From positions 4,182,936-4,246,935 of the forward strand of contig CM041200.1 in assembly GCA_023078555.1 (NCBI GenBank): a stretch of 64,000 nt of DNA, given 5' to 3'. Under the pieces are notes generated by a model, which searched no databases, was not told the origin of the DNA, and saw only the letters and a program-made list of their open reading frames with translations. Made by a program: the position numbers and the translations under genes. The first letter of the stretch is position 1, and each line of letters starts with the position of its first letter. This DNA is from Ulva prolifera. Taxonomy: Eukaryota > Chlorophyta > Ulvophyceae > Ulvales > Ulvaceae. Positions 46,899 through 57,675 of this stretch are shown piece after piece.

Positions 46899-48232
46899 CT
46901 ACTCCATGACAAGTCTCGGAACAACCTGTGCACTGATGAAACTGATGCATACAGCATGAAACGGTGAGGGCATACCACTCCATACACCACTGCTGAGAAG
47001 ACGAAAAGGAACAGGGTGTTGTAACCTGTGATGTAAATCTGAAGCATCGGCCCGCTCCCAAACGACGGGCGCAGTGTCGACTCGAGTAGGGAAGGGACAC
47101 TGCAGCACGGAGCAGCAGACCTTGATGAAGCATGCGGGTTTCCGAAACAGCGACACTATGTATATACATGGAGTCACCCACACAGTAGACAGGACGTGTC
47201 TCCTAGCAGATAGATTGATGTGTGACTGGAGTGGCTGAACAGGTGATCTGGTGTATACAGCGCAACATGATGGGAGAAATTGATGCTTGCAATGATACAA
47301 AGGTGGCTACACTACAGCAGTGTAGTATGTCGAGCTCAACTGTCCTCATCCCCAAGTGGAGATCACGACAGGAGTGACACGGCCACAAAAGCGGACAAGC
47401 ATTGGGAAGACATCGCACATGAGGATGATGTCCAATAGAATGGCTTGCATTGCGTTATACCGAACGGAGCGATCGAGGGTCTGGTTGTTCACAATTCCAA
47501 TGTACACTGCGAAGAACACGATGAGGGGGAAGAACGGAACGCTAAAGTATAGCCGTGCAAAGGGGCTGAGCGGTGCCAGAACCGTCGCAAAAATGGGATA
47601 CTGCATCATCAGAAATTTTCCTGCATGAAAGCAGAGCATGATCACCACCTGATGCAGCCCGCAGTTGGAAGCCAGGTGTAAGCCATAGTGCTGTTGAGGG
47701 AACTTGAACTGACGAGGCCAAAGTCAATCCTGGGCTGCTACTAGCGCGATGAAAAGATCAACTATTGACACGTATTTGTATGTGCACATATCTGTGGTGG
47801 GCGTTCCGTGTCACTCGCGAAGCATAACACGGCATGTTCAGCATGCAGGAGCCACCGATGCCTCAGGGATTCTGCTGGAACACAAAATTATGAAAAAACG
47901 TGTCAAGATCCTGTATTAGAGGAGAGGTAGGTCATGCCGCAGTGTGAGCTGCAAGGTGTCGTGGTCAACAGGTTGGTGCACTTCTACGTCCTGGGTACGC
48001 CACGCACACAGGTGCCGCATCAGCGAAACGCACCATACTTGAGTCCATCGCACATGGGAATCAAATAAGGTAGTGAAGATATGACTCTGTCCTTGATAGG
48101 CATTCCAGACGCTTGAGCAGCAACATCGCGACGACAGGACTGCGGGCTGGCTGTTGAGCATGGCTGTACTGCCCTCCAGCGCACGGGGCGTGAAGTCACC
48201 GAGCGCTGCTGGCAGTTTGCAAGCGTATTCAT
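46899..48232 (-). CDS. TIC20: TIC20-like plastid inner-envelope translocon subunit
   Basis: Membrane protein of the plastid inner-envelope protein-import channel. Exons (minus): 48232-48034, 47620-47419, 47099-46976, 46925-46899, phases consistent, 183 residues. Exon 1 begins MNTLANCQQRSVTSRPVRW, an Arg/Ser/Ala-rich transit peptide, and ends in RVISSLPYLIPMCDGLKYG, the TIC20 first helix. Exon 2 has PIFATVLAPLSPFARLYFSV, FFAVYIGIVNNQTLDRSVR and FNAMQA-like RYNAMQAILLDIIL, which is diagnostic. Exon 3 has LLESTLRP and QIYITGYNTLFLFVFSAVVY. Four hydrophobic spans are predicted. The last exon is a 27-nt piece coding only VVPRLVME, so the usual Pro-rich C-terminal segment after helix 4 is nearly absent. 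Either the tail is truncated in this lineage or the last exon is misassigned. Confidence 0.88.
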
Positions 48233-49542
48233 GTTGGAATGTCGGTACTCGCAAGTAAACAGAACGTCAGCTTTTGGCGTGATTGTGCTAAGGCTGATTT
48301 GAACCTAATTCTCTGGCTGTAGCTTCAAACAGTACAGGACAGAGCAATAAGACGTCAAACCTAAGAGGAGGCTGCGTGGATCATGCTGTGCAAAGCGGAT
48401 GGTGCATGGTGGTGAAACACTCTGCGTCGGATCCATTGGATGTTTATGGCCATGCGCACGCATGCGATGAATAACCGGCGGATCCGGCATGCCGCAATGC
48501 ACTGGTGAAGCGACCCGTACATCCGCCTTCACATGAACAGCCTAATGTTTGCCCCTCGCTCAACCGACCATAGAGGGTCGGCACAAGATCGAAAGACGCG
48601 GCCGACTCACCATCGGCTCACCCACCATTCGCTGCACGTACGTATCGATCACACTGTGACCATTTACACCATGGCCAACGACATGGTCTCTGGGCTGTTT
48701 TGGTTTCGATGCAATACGACTAATCCGCGATGCGTTCTGACCACATGTCCACCAACATGCTCTCCCCCACCTGTGCACATCTGGTGCCCACCTGCATGCC
48801 ACTGGAGGCTGGCAGTGCATACGATGGTGACATCTTGAGCGACCGGCAGAAGATGTATGCAGACACACGGGCGATTGTCTATGTCTCCCCCTGCAACAGG
48901 ATCAGGTCTGGAGGCGTGGGGTCAGCCTGGGGCTGCCGCAGCCAAGGTCGGCGTCACCTATGGATGTTGCCTGCGTCTTGGGCACAACTGTTGATGTGTT
49001 CAAGCAAGGAACCACCAGCGACTGCAGCGACTGTACACCGTCGACGATCATGTCACGCGTGGCTGCGGTGCGCTCTGCTCTGCACACGCAGCGTTTGATG
49101 ATGAGCACGCGTCTCCACGACCACCGATCTGCCGTCTGCCCACATTGGGAGTTTCCAACCCCCTGCACACCGTTGACCACACCTCACAATCTAGGACAGC
49201 CCAGGGGTACCGAGCCCCACCTTGATGTGCTGCTGTTACACACAAACGCCGTCCAGCGTTGCGCCGCCAAGGTCACGCTGCTAGCAATCCCCCCCCCCCG
49301 GGTGATTGCCCTCCCCCCCCTCTGACACGCTTCTGCGCCGGCTCCTGGTCCAAGACCACAGCCAACACTGGGGTTGGCGCACGAGCATACCCAAGACAAC
49401 GGCGGAGGCTTACAGAGAAAGGCGTGCGCGATCACAAGCGGAGGCAGCGGCCTGCCAGCGGGTCCGGGTCCTCCGGCCTGCGCACAGTCAGGACGGTCTC
49501 GGGGGAGTGCACATGAGTGACACAGGCATGTAGAAACACAGG
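48233..49542. other. Intergenic region with poly-C tracts
   Basis: About 1.3 kb between the TIC20 start and the next minus-strand gene end. Two C tracts, 11 and 8 bases, lie at 49289-49299 and 49313-49320. No gene is recognisable; the long minus frame from 49184 is a composition effect. Confidence 0.4.
49289..49320. repeat. Poly-C tracts
   Basis: Runs of 11 C and 8 C separated by 13 bp of GGGTGATTGCCCT. This is a likely hotspot for length variation or assembly error, and on the G-strand a potential quadruplex contributor. Confidence 0.8.
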
Positions 49543-49972
49543 TCAAGGGCGCGGCTGCGCGGGGTAGAGGGGCTGCGAGTATGTGGCTTTGTGCTCTATG
49601 GCTGGAAGCTGCTGGCCCACCCGCACCGCCGGCGTCCTGCTGCGCCGAACATCCATCTGGTATAGCTCCAACTCCGCGTTGAACACGGAGCGCGAGAGGA
49701 AAGGTTTTGCGACGGCGTCCTCCTGGGTGTGGGCGCTGTGCATGAACTGCACGACCCCCCCTACGACCCCCCCTACGACCCCCCTGGCCGCCCTCGCGCC
49801 GCCACTCGCGCACAACCCCGAGCATGTGGCATGGCAACGACCTGTGGCACGTACACACGCATGGCCAGGCCACCAGCACTGACAGCGCCACAGTATCAGC
49901 CGCCACTTGTGCTGCGTTGGTGTACCGTTCATCCCAGGAAAAGGATTTCGGTACATAGTCTTCGTCAGCAAC
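49543..49972 (-). CDS. Unrecognised small gene, 3' part
   Basis: Two phase-0 exons (minus) 49972-49907 and 49746-49543 give an 89-residue C-terminal part with a regular, charged, non-repetitive composition. It starts VADEDYVPKSFSWDERYTNA and continues HSAHTQEDAVAKPFLSRSVF, then NAELELYQMDVRRSRTP, and ends QPLYPAQPRP. No hydrophobic spans are seen. I do not recognise the family. The exon 1 acceptor at 49973-49974 shows that at least one upstream exon exists, probably right of 50000, but I could not identify it. The intron holds a 12-bp C-rich repeat. The YQMDVRR block and the Tyr/Pro-rich end resemble small structural or flagellar proteins, but this is only an impression. Confidence 0.5.
49751..49785. 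repeat. 12-bp tandem repeat, three copies
   Basis: Unit ACGACCCCCCCT repeated three times, the last copy one C shorter, inside the putative intron of the small unrecognised gene. Confidence 0.85.
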
Positions 49973-50827
49973 CTGCGCCTGCTGCCTGCGCCCGGCATGG
50001 GCCAGCTTGCATATGCCGGGAAGTAGGTCAGTATGCACAAGGTGCATGCAGAAGCGGCTGCTGCGCATGCAGGGTATGCCGTGTCACAGGCCTACGCTCA
50101 ATTTCCGGCGGAAGGCGCCCGGATCTTTTGGCGGGCCACCATGTGGTCCGCATGCATGCAGCGTTTAACGCACAGAGTGTGCAATAAGCAGGCTGGCACT
50201 GCGCCTTGCGCGGCATGGCGGGACTGCCCTCATTTGGATCTGCGGTCGCCACGGCGTGCAAGGGCCCCCGTCCGCTGTGTCCCCGCTCGCGGAAGCGAAT
50301 GCACATCTGCCAGCTCAAGTCTGGTTTCATCGCTAGGCCACTGGGTTGCTCGAGTGGCGGCCGCTCGCTTGGCTTGTTAGCTTGTTGTGTGTGTTAGCTT
50401 GATGGATTACATACAATGGCCCGGTATGTGTAACTTGAGTACTGGTGGTGCGGGGGGTCTGTGCAGGGCGCTTGTTTGCGATGCATACAAGAGCTGGCTG
50501 CAGATGCGGGCGCCTATGCGCTTGACGACCTCTCGTGGATCCGTCACTTGTCCTGGGCTGCCTCTCTGCCCACAGCGATCCACAGTGGTGCGCCATGGTA
50601 TCAGCCGCGGTCCGCGCGGTCATGTTGTCCACGCGCCGCATCTCCTGGGTAGTTGCGAAGACGACTGCGGTGAGTGTTGCGCGGCACAGGTCACAAGGCA
50701 TACCCTGTTGGTGAGAATTTATTGCCGGGCGGTGTGGTCGGGAAACGCTGGCGGTCTGTGGACCTGTATGTCGGCTCTGAGACGTGTGTACGTCGACGAG
50801 GTGGATGTTTATTGCCACGGCTGCGGG

Positions 50828-50847
50828 GTAAAGTAAAGTAAAGTAAA
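50828..50847. repeat. GTAAA microsatellite, four units
   Basis: Four perfect GTAAA units on the plus strand, forming the presumed 3' tail of the SINE-like element. Confidence 0.85.
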
Positions 50848-51090
50848 TCTAAATTTACTGAGCCGTATCCTATTGGACATTGACAACTCCGAATCAACGG
50901 GACCACATATGCCGAAGGGGTAAACCACCTGGAAACCCCCCCCAGACGACCGTACGCAACTCACAGGGCCTCCTCCTGTGCTGAGCGAGGCGGTCACGTG
51001 CGGCCGTTTCGATTCCCCAAAGCGCACGCAGAATCGAACCCACGACCTCTTGAAACGGAGGGGGTAGCCGGACGTGCACGGTGCGTGCTT
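50828..51090 (-). mobile_element. tRNA-derived SINE-like remnant
   Basis: On the minus strand, GGTTCGATTC at 51040-51031 matches the internal pol III box B. The preceding GTTTCAAGAGGTCGTG resembles the anticodon-arm and variable-loop part of a tRNA. About 185 bp downstream the sequence ends in a short tandem tail (TTTAC on the minus strand, four units at 50847-50828), the usual SINE layout. Box A is not recognisable and the T-arm does not pair well, so this is a degenerate copy, not a functional tRNA. Target-site duplications were not identified. Confidence 0.5.
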
Positions 51091-53105
51091 CAGTGTGGGC
51101 GGTATACCTACGTAGGCACCACATTATGCAGTGTGATGCCCATTCTTTTTGTTGTTGAATGCCCTGGACCAGGCGAGCATTCCGCCCTGGGACACAATGC
51201 TGAGCCAGTGATACCTACAGTCTACACAGTGATCAGCCTCAAGACAAGCGAACGTTTGCTTGTGGGTTGCTCGGGGCTCAGTGTGAGGCCTAAGAACCAA
51301 GTCTCTCATGCAGGCCTACCATGGCCAGTTGGATACCTGACGTCCAACTTGCTATCACCTGAGATGTTGACCTGGTTAGTAGGTTCCAGAATCGTATTCA
51401 ACACGACCACAAATCTTACTATCCAGCCGCAACGCGATCTGATATGCATCAGATACCACGTTCTAATTCAGCAAGTATGAAAGTGCCAGTGAGGCCCGAC
51501 GCAGATATCTGCATCCCGCGCGATGATCTGCCGACGGTCAACCTGCCAACTGTTCCTTCTGCTTGCACACATGCTGAGCACTCAGCCTTGCGCCGTGCCG
51601 CTGCAGATAGGCCGATGCGACGTCCGAGAAGTGCTCTGGAAGCTGCTCTCTGGAAGTGTGTTGTGGACCACCTCGCAGATCGCGGACCAAGTCGTTGTTC
51701 CATTCCTTACTGCTCAGCTGGAGAGAATTAGCACATCAGATGAAGCACCTCGACATGTATAGCTGAGCTCATCGCTCGCATGCATCCAATCGGCGTCACT
51801 AGCCAATCACGGTATGTAAGGCTCCGCAGTGGTTTGCAGGGCCTGCGTACACTTTGGGGCGCAGTAGAATGAGCAAATCAGTGGAAGGACAAGGATGTAG
51901 CTGTCTACTTGGCGTGCTGGAGCTTGCGCAGCCTCGCTGCAGCTCGGCATCAACATGCACGTGGGTCGCTCCGCGCCGGGTAGACTCGCGAAGAGAGTCG
52001 CGAGCAACAAACACTTGCTACAACTCGCTTTGGAACGTGTGCACTTCAAATGAGGGATCTGTCCACGACTTGAGCTGCATATATACGCCCTGGTGCTTGT
52101 ACGTTTCGTATCAACTGGTGGTCAACGAATCGTGCATGTGACAGGCATGGACGATCAGTACGGCAAGTAGATATCAAATGCAATATCGAGTACGAGCGAC
52201 AGCGCGTGTCTGCTTGACAAATGGCCATTTGATTCGTCATGCATGAGCAAGGTACATGTGCTGTCAAAACGCACATGTCCTGGCCACGGCGTAGACGTCT
52301 GGATTCACGGGCACAGCGCACGTGCTGTGGCTGGACGCGTGCGAGGTGGCGAACAGATGTACGCACTCACCCGCAGCTGTGCATAGTCTTACATTCACTA
52401 ACATAACTTCCCCACATATACAGACTTGGATAGTTTTGGTGCTTTGGCTGCTGTGCATACAACGGTCATGCTGGTTCGTACGTCGTTTAGTCCACCGCAC
52501 AGGTGCGCCTTTCCACGTTTGCCTGCATCAGGCTTGCTGGCAACTGTTCATATTTAGCTTAACAGTAGTTGGTTTTCAGTCGTCCTCTGAATTGAGGCTT
52601 TGTGCGTCCAGGGCAGACACGACATACGACACTGCAGCTGAGTCTGCTAGCCTGGTCCTTCGCCGTGAGTAGCCGATACAGCTCAGCAATTTTGGACAAG
52701 TGACTAATTTAACATTTGTAAGAGGTGCTAAACGAGTGCCATCCTCATCCAGCCGGCGACAGCTTTGTGAGCTGCTCTTCTGGACTGTCACTGACTGGTA
52801 CACTTGGAACCACGGCGGGTACAAGCACCAGGTACGATATGAGCCTATCTTGCAGTTGAGATGACGATTTCATGCGTTCAGCTGCTTTGTGGTACCTTTG
52901 GGCACCATCGCTGCTCCCGCGCCATCCAAAAAGTGCACTGGATGGACGAAAGTGCGTGACCACGATAATTCGGCGCATACTGGACAGCACCGTCAGCCGA
53001 ACAGCACGGTAGTTTGCACGGACATTACAATTATCGCTTTCTCCTCTGCAGCAGGTTTGTAGGTCATCGCTTCAGCCTAGCGAATGGCAATTGAAATTGC
53101 CATGA

Positions 53106-56102
53106 ATGCATCGCCGAAGCAGGAAACCCATCAGCGAGCTGTTCTTACGAGATCCTCGTGTAGAAATCGATACAAGGGTCACAGATCCCAAGCACGCCAT
53201 TGAATCGTGCAAGCGCAAAGCAACGGTGCCTAGTAGGCACATCAAGGTGGATGATCCGGCCGAAGCAATGCAAGCTGCCCATACCACGAGGCCCCCAACT
53301 CAAGCAGCTACACAACACGGCCAGTATGTCCAGATGCCTGGCCCTGCTTCTGCCTCCCAAGCAGGTCCAGAGTGGCCTGTGTATGGCATGCCAATGAGTG
53401 TGATGCAGCCCCAATCTGGGTACGCTCCTCAGCGGATGCAGCTGCAGACATTCACCAGCATTGTTGCTGCGGCAGCAGCTGCGGGCGCCATGGCGGCGAT
53501 CCACGAGATGCCCGCAGCTCACGCTCTCGCCCAACACGGCACGCCCGAACAGAATGCTGCCTTCATGGCTGCTGCCAATGCCGCAGCCTCCGCAGCTGCA
53601 GCCCAGGCAGTGGCGCTGGCTCCGTTTGCACCATCTGCGCAGCCACCCACTGCCACGACGCCTCCAAGCCTACGGCAGCCGCCAGTCCAGCCTCCTGCTA
53701 TGAGCGCAGCGCTACCTGCCCCCACAGCTGCGGTGCCAGTGGCCCAGCAGGAGGCACAGCCTGAGGCTGATGAGGAAGCTGCGAGGCCCGCCACCTCCGA
53801 CACCAGCGCCCACCAGCCACCCCAGGCCCAGCTCCACGAACAAGTAGAGCTGCAACGCATCGCTGACGCACCTGACAGCGCTGCGGCTCAGGCCACCGAG
53901 GCGTCCCCATTCGAGCAGGCTCTCATCAAAAGGCTACAACTGTATGCATGGCTGGTGCGCCATAGGCTCCCCATACCTGAGCTACCAGCACCACACCACA
54001 GCGGCTCTGGTGCACACATGCCACTTAAAGCTCCGAGTTTTCGCAGCTCTGACGTTTCGCATCGGCGCCCGCTGCCTGTGCACGCTGTTCTCCAGATGTG
54101 CCTGTTTGATTGTGACCCACAGTGACACCATCTCAGTGCGCACAATGCCACAAACTGTGGCATGCTTGCATGTCACTTCAAGCCAGCTTGCGTTGTTTGC
54201 TGAACTGCCCTGCTTCCGCGTTATGACTAGTCTCATCCCGCAGCTCTGCAGTGCCGATGAGGCAGCGCTTACGGACTTCTACACATTCGCATGCAGGTCG
54301 GAGACCAGGGCCGGCAAGTACTGCAGCAGTCCCTGCAGGAGACGGCATCAAGGTACGCCGAGCGACAGGCGCGCTCATCCCCTGCCGCGTCGAAGCAGAA
54401 CTCCCCAGGGCCGAGCTTTCCGATGGACCAGGGCGGAGGCGACGACAACAACGCGACGAGCCTCCAGCGGCAGCTCTCCGCCGCCGCAAACAATGGATCA
54501 CAGCGTGCGCTCCGTCGCCCATCCTTTGCATGTCTAACCGAATCCTACCATAAGGTCCCGGCCCTCAACCGCCTGCCGCACTCTGCCTGAGCTGATCATT
54601 GCTCTTGCTGGCGGGTGTGTGGCAGCTGTGGCCCCAAGAGGATGAGGTCTGGCACACCCTGCCTGAGCGCAGACCTGCTCTCGAAGCCACGGGCTGCAGC
54701 TCTGCTCGACGCCAGTTTCTGCTTGGCGATTTCACTCACCGGGTGCAGCATCGACAGGTAGGTGGCTGTGCTGAGACACTGCCGGTCGCACCTGTGGCAA
54801 CACCGATGTGAGTATAGATCCCCAAAGGCAGTGGACAGGCACGAGGCCTGCCGGCGGCACCGACCGGAGCGCGGCTGATGTGGTCGAAAGGCCAGGCGGC
54901 ACGAGCGTTCCCCCTCTCGCAGAAGCGGTGCGCGCACGCCCCCCGCGGCTGCACACCTCCGCGCCGCCGTGCAGACACTGATAATCGGGGTGGCTTATGC
55001 TCTTGGGCAGGCATAAGCTGTTGCCATTTCGCGTATGCTTAATAGAAGGGAATCAGATAGTCGCCGTTCTAGAAGCTGACACTGCGCCTGTCACTGGGTC
55101 TGTGCAAAGCCGCCAATGTGAGTGCATACATGTTCAAAGTGGTAGGAGCATGCATCAGGGCGCTTCTGCAAACGCACACCACACCTGTGTGTCCTGTAGT
55201 ATGGTCTTGTTCGGCCATGCGGCCATTCTGCGCCACAGCAGAACTCCTCGGCCTCGCATCTGCCTCTCCTCCCGCACGGGCAATCTTCGTATGCGCTGAC
55301 GCGGCCTGGACTGCATGCAGCCCCAGAGGGCGGCACTATCTGAGGACCCACACTCCGGGGAGAACCACGGCTGTGGCGATGCGGCGCGGGAGTCCCACAG
55401 CAAACTCGTCCACGACGCGGGGCCATCACCACGCGCCGCGCTGTCCACAGCCGACGGCAGGGCCGGGGGCGTCTCGGCCACGGCGCCAGAGGCGCAGGCG
55501 CAGGCCAGTGGCGAGCTGGACGGCAGCCGGCGGGTGGTGCAGGTGGTCGATGCGCCGATGAGCGTGCTGTCCGGGGACATGGGGGCCGCGTCGTTTGCGT
55601 GCCCGGGCGACCTCTCGGTGTGTCGTGCCCCTGCTGCCTATTTGCCCTTTTCGTTCAGTGACTCTGACATGGACCTCGGCACCGACGGCGACAGCTGCAG
55701 CGGCGTGTGAGCGCGCCCGGGGATGCCGGGCGCTGGGCCGGGGCCCAGCGCCCAGCATTTCCGCAGCACATCAGCACCACGGCAGAGCACTGGGTAAGTG
55801 TGCAGGGGTCGCGTGGCGACATGCCGCGGGCGGGCACGAGCATGATGGACCTCACCCTCTGTGACGGTGGCGGCAGTGGGTCGGGCAGGATGCTCGAGCC
55901 CGTGTCCCGCCTCGAGGACACGTGGCCCATGGACGAGGAGGACGACTGCGAGAGCCAGAAGCACGGAAAGGGCGGTAGTGATGGGGTGGCAGTTGGCCTG
56001 AGGGAGAGCTTCGGGGAGGCAGGCATCGGGCAGACCAAGGCGTGGCACGGGGACCGCCGCACCGGCGTGAGAGAACTGTATGCAGTTCCGGCATCGACAT
56101 GA
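53106..56102 (+). CDS. Large low-complexity (Ala/Pro/Gln-rich) protein of unknown function
   Basis: Supported exons: 53106-53954, 54297-54504, 55321-55704 and 55806-56102. The connection between 54505 and 55320 is unresolved, and at least one exon is missing there because phases do not match directly. The start is MHRRSRKPISELFLRDPRV, basic and probably nuclear. An Ala/Pro/Gln-rich region follows with an Ala-rich helix around AAAAAGAMAAIHEMPAAHAL. The most ordered part crosses the first intron: PFEQALIKRLQLYAWL joined to VGDQGRQVLQQSLQETASRY, a continuous amphipathic helix, likely a coiled coil. The C-terminal half is acidic and Ser/Gly-rich (SFSDSDMDLGTDGDSC, PMDEEDDCESQKHGKG). I do not recognise a domain; the composition suggests a transcriptional regulator or scaffold, which is inference. 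Confidence 0.6.
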
Positions 56103-56376
56103 AGGCTGAGTTGGGCAGCCATGTGATTTATGTAGTGTATGTGCAATGCTGCAAGCCAGCCTGCAAGTGCTTGCAGCAGCTGAGCCAGTCACCCACGACC
56201 ACGATTCGGTTGTATTCGGGGCTTGGACTGGGATCATCAAAGTACTCGAGAATTACAAAGATTCGTTCGGACGAGGAGAAATCATGTATGTTTAGTCCTT
56301 GATACATGTATATGAGTGACTGTGTCAGCGTCACTGTGTGTACATGGCCTGAGGCCACTGTAACTGCAACCATCAG

Positions 56377-57168
56377 CTAGTTGCTCCCAGGCTGTTGCAG
56401 CAAGTTCTCCACAGTGTCCGGCACTGCAATGCCTGCCCTGCCAAAGGACCACTGAAGAGACATTGCAGTCTCACGGTCCAGCTGACCCCCGCGCCCCGCC
56501 AGCACCCCGTCAGCGGCCTGGAACAGCCCCGCGGGGGTCCGCCACATCGCCGCAAATGTCCACAGCAGCTGCGCCATCACAGCCACACTGACAGAGCCAG
56601 GCTCATCCTGTAGTACCCGTACGAGCATGTCTGCCGCCGCTGCAGACACCGCATCCGCGCTGTAAGGGTAGGCCCGCCGGGAGACCGCAAACGCCCACAC
56701 GACCCCCTCTGCGTGGCCCAGCGCTGCCGCGGCCTCCTCCGGCCGGGCCGCGGCTTCGCGCAGCCGCTGCAGGCTCACCAGCGTTGCCGCGGTGAACAAC
56801 CGGTGTGCCCGCACACCATGCGTGGTCATGCCAACGAGCACCGCCGACAGGTCCCGCATGCGCCACGCCTGAGGCGCCCACTCCATGTGCTCCGCGATCA
56901 CGCCCGCAGCCTCCTCGAGAAAGGCGGTGTCCGGGTCGGGCGCGTGTGCGGCGGCGTCAACGATGGCCGCAAACTCCCATGCGTGGAACACCGTCGGGTC
57001 GGCGTCGTCCCGGAAGCGGCGCTGGACGTCGGAGATCATCACCGAGCAGACTTGTGCGTATGTCTGCGCGACGATGGCCTGCGGGCCGCGCCGCGGCGGA
57101 GTTCGAGGCTGCGCACGCTGGGCTGCTGAGAATGTCGCGGCAACGGCGCACATGTCCGGCAGTGCCAC
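56377..57168 (-). CDS. Helical-repeat (FASTK/OPR-like) protein, C-terminal exon
   Basis: Long GC-rich exon of 263 residues ending in a TAA stop, opened by an acceptor at 57169-57170 in phase 0. The protein is all-helical with repeated units of the form L-W-FA: GVVWAFAVSRRAYPYSADAV, LLWTFAAMWRTPAG, SLQWSFGRAGIAVPD, plus DLSAVLVGMTTHGVRAH and HAWEFAAIVDAAAH. Such Trp-Ala/Ser-Phe-Ala repeats are typical of organelle RNA-binding FASTK-like or OPR helical proteins of algae, usually capped by a RAP domain, which I cannot find here. It may be joined to the minus-strand exons at 57676-59113, but the linking exon was not found. No function is assigned. Confidence 0.6.
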   Translation of the reverse strand: MALPDMCAVAATFSAAQRAQPRTPPRRGPQAIVAQTYAQVCSVMISDVQRRFRDDADPTVFHAWEFAAIVDAAAHAPDPDTAFLEEAAGVIAEHMEWAPQAWRMRDLSAVLVGMTTHGVRAHRLFTAATLVSLQRLREAAARPEEAAAALGHAEGVVWAFAVSRRAYPYSADAVSAAAADMLVRVLQDEPGSVSVAVMAQLLWTFAAMWRTPAGLFQAADGVLAGRGGQLDRETAMSLQWSFGRAGIAVPDTVENLLQQPGSN

Positions 57169-57675
57169 CTGGACGCATGCTCAGCCTCAGGCATGCCACG
57201 CCTGCGCATCACAGTGGGTGCACCATGCAGGGTCGGTCTCGTTCGTGAGTCTGAGTTCATGCACCTAAACACACTTGCAGCGAGGGGCCAGCACCAAGCT
57301 GACTGAAGCTGACATGTGGGTTGCGTGCAAGGTCCATACGACCATGCAACGTCAAATGTGCCAGCTCCGGCGACTCATGACCAGGATTCAAGTTCCAAAA
57401 CAGTCAAAGGACAGGAGCTATGCAGCGGGGGGAGCAACAGCAAGGTGATTAGATGGGGTGAGGAGCCTGACAATCATGTAGAACAGGATGACTGAGCGAG
57501 ACCGGAGCTGGGCTTTGAGTGCAGCTAGCACAAAGCAAGCTGGTCCGGCAGGTGCTGTCTGGTGCAGAAGGAGATCTGCCGGTGTGTGGATTTGCGTACA
57601 TCAACACAGAGAGGCCCTCGCATGGAGCCAAGAGGAAACTGCAGCCATGGCCTTGTACGAGGAGCATCCAGAGAT
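57169..57675. other. Unresolved stretch between two minus-strand coding parts
   Basis: About 500 bp with several overlapping open frames on the minus strand (for example one reading LAALKAQLRSRSVILFYMIV). It may contain the exon that links the coding parts on either side, or the end of one gene and the start of another. Confidence 0.3.

Larger units (their letters stand above)
49973..53105. other. Gene-poor region with SINE-like element
   Basis: About 3.1 kb. It should contain the 5' exon(s) of the small minus-strand gene at its left end and the promoter of the next plus-strand gene at its right end. The SINE-like remnant is annotated separately. A possible orphan plus-strand exon lies at 51607-51762 (after a CTGCAG acceptor), reading REVLWKLLSGSVLWTTSQIA to a TAG, but no partner exons were found. 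A minus-strand frame at 52745-52990 (RRIIVVTHFRPSSALFGWRG) is also possible but unsupported. Confidence 0.4.

Noticed and set aside
51031-51085. Functional tRNA gene on the minus strand
   Set aside because: Box B is present but box A, the acceptor stem and a pairing T-arm are not; it fits a SINE remnant better.
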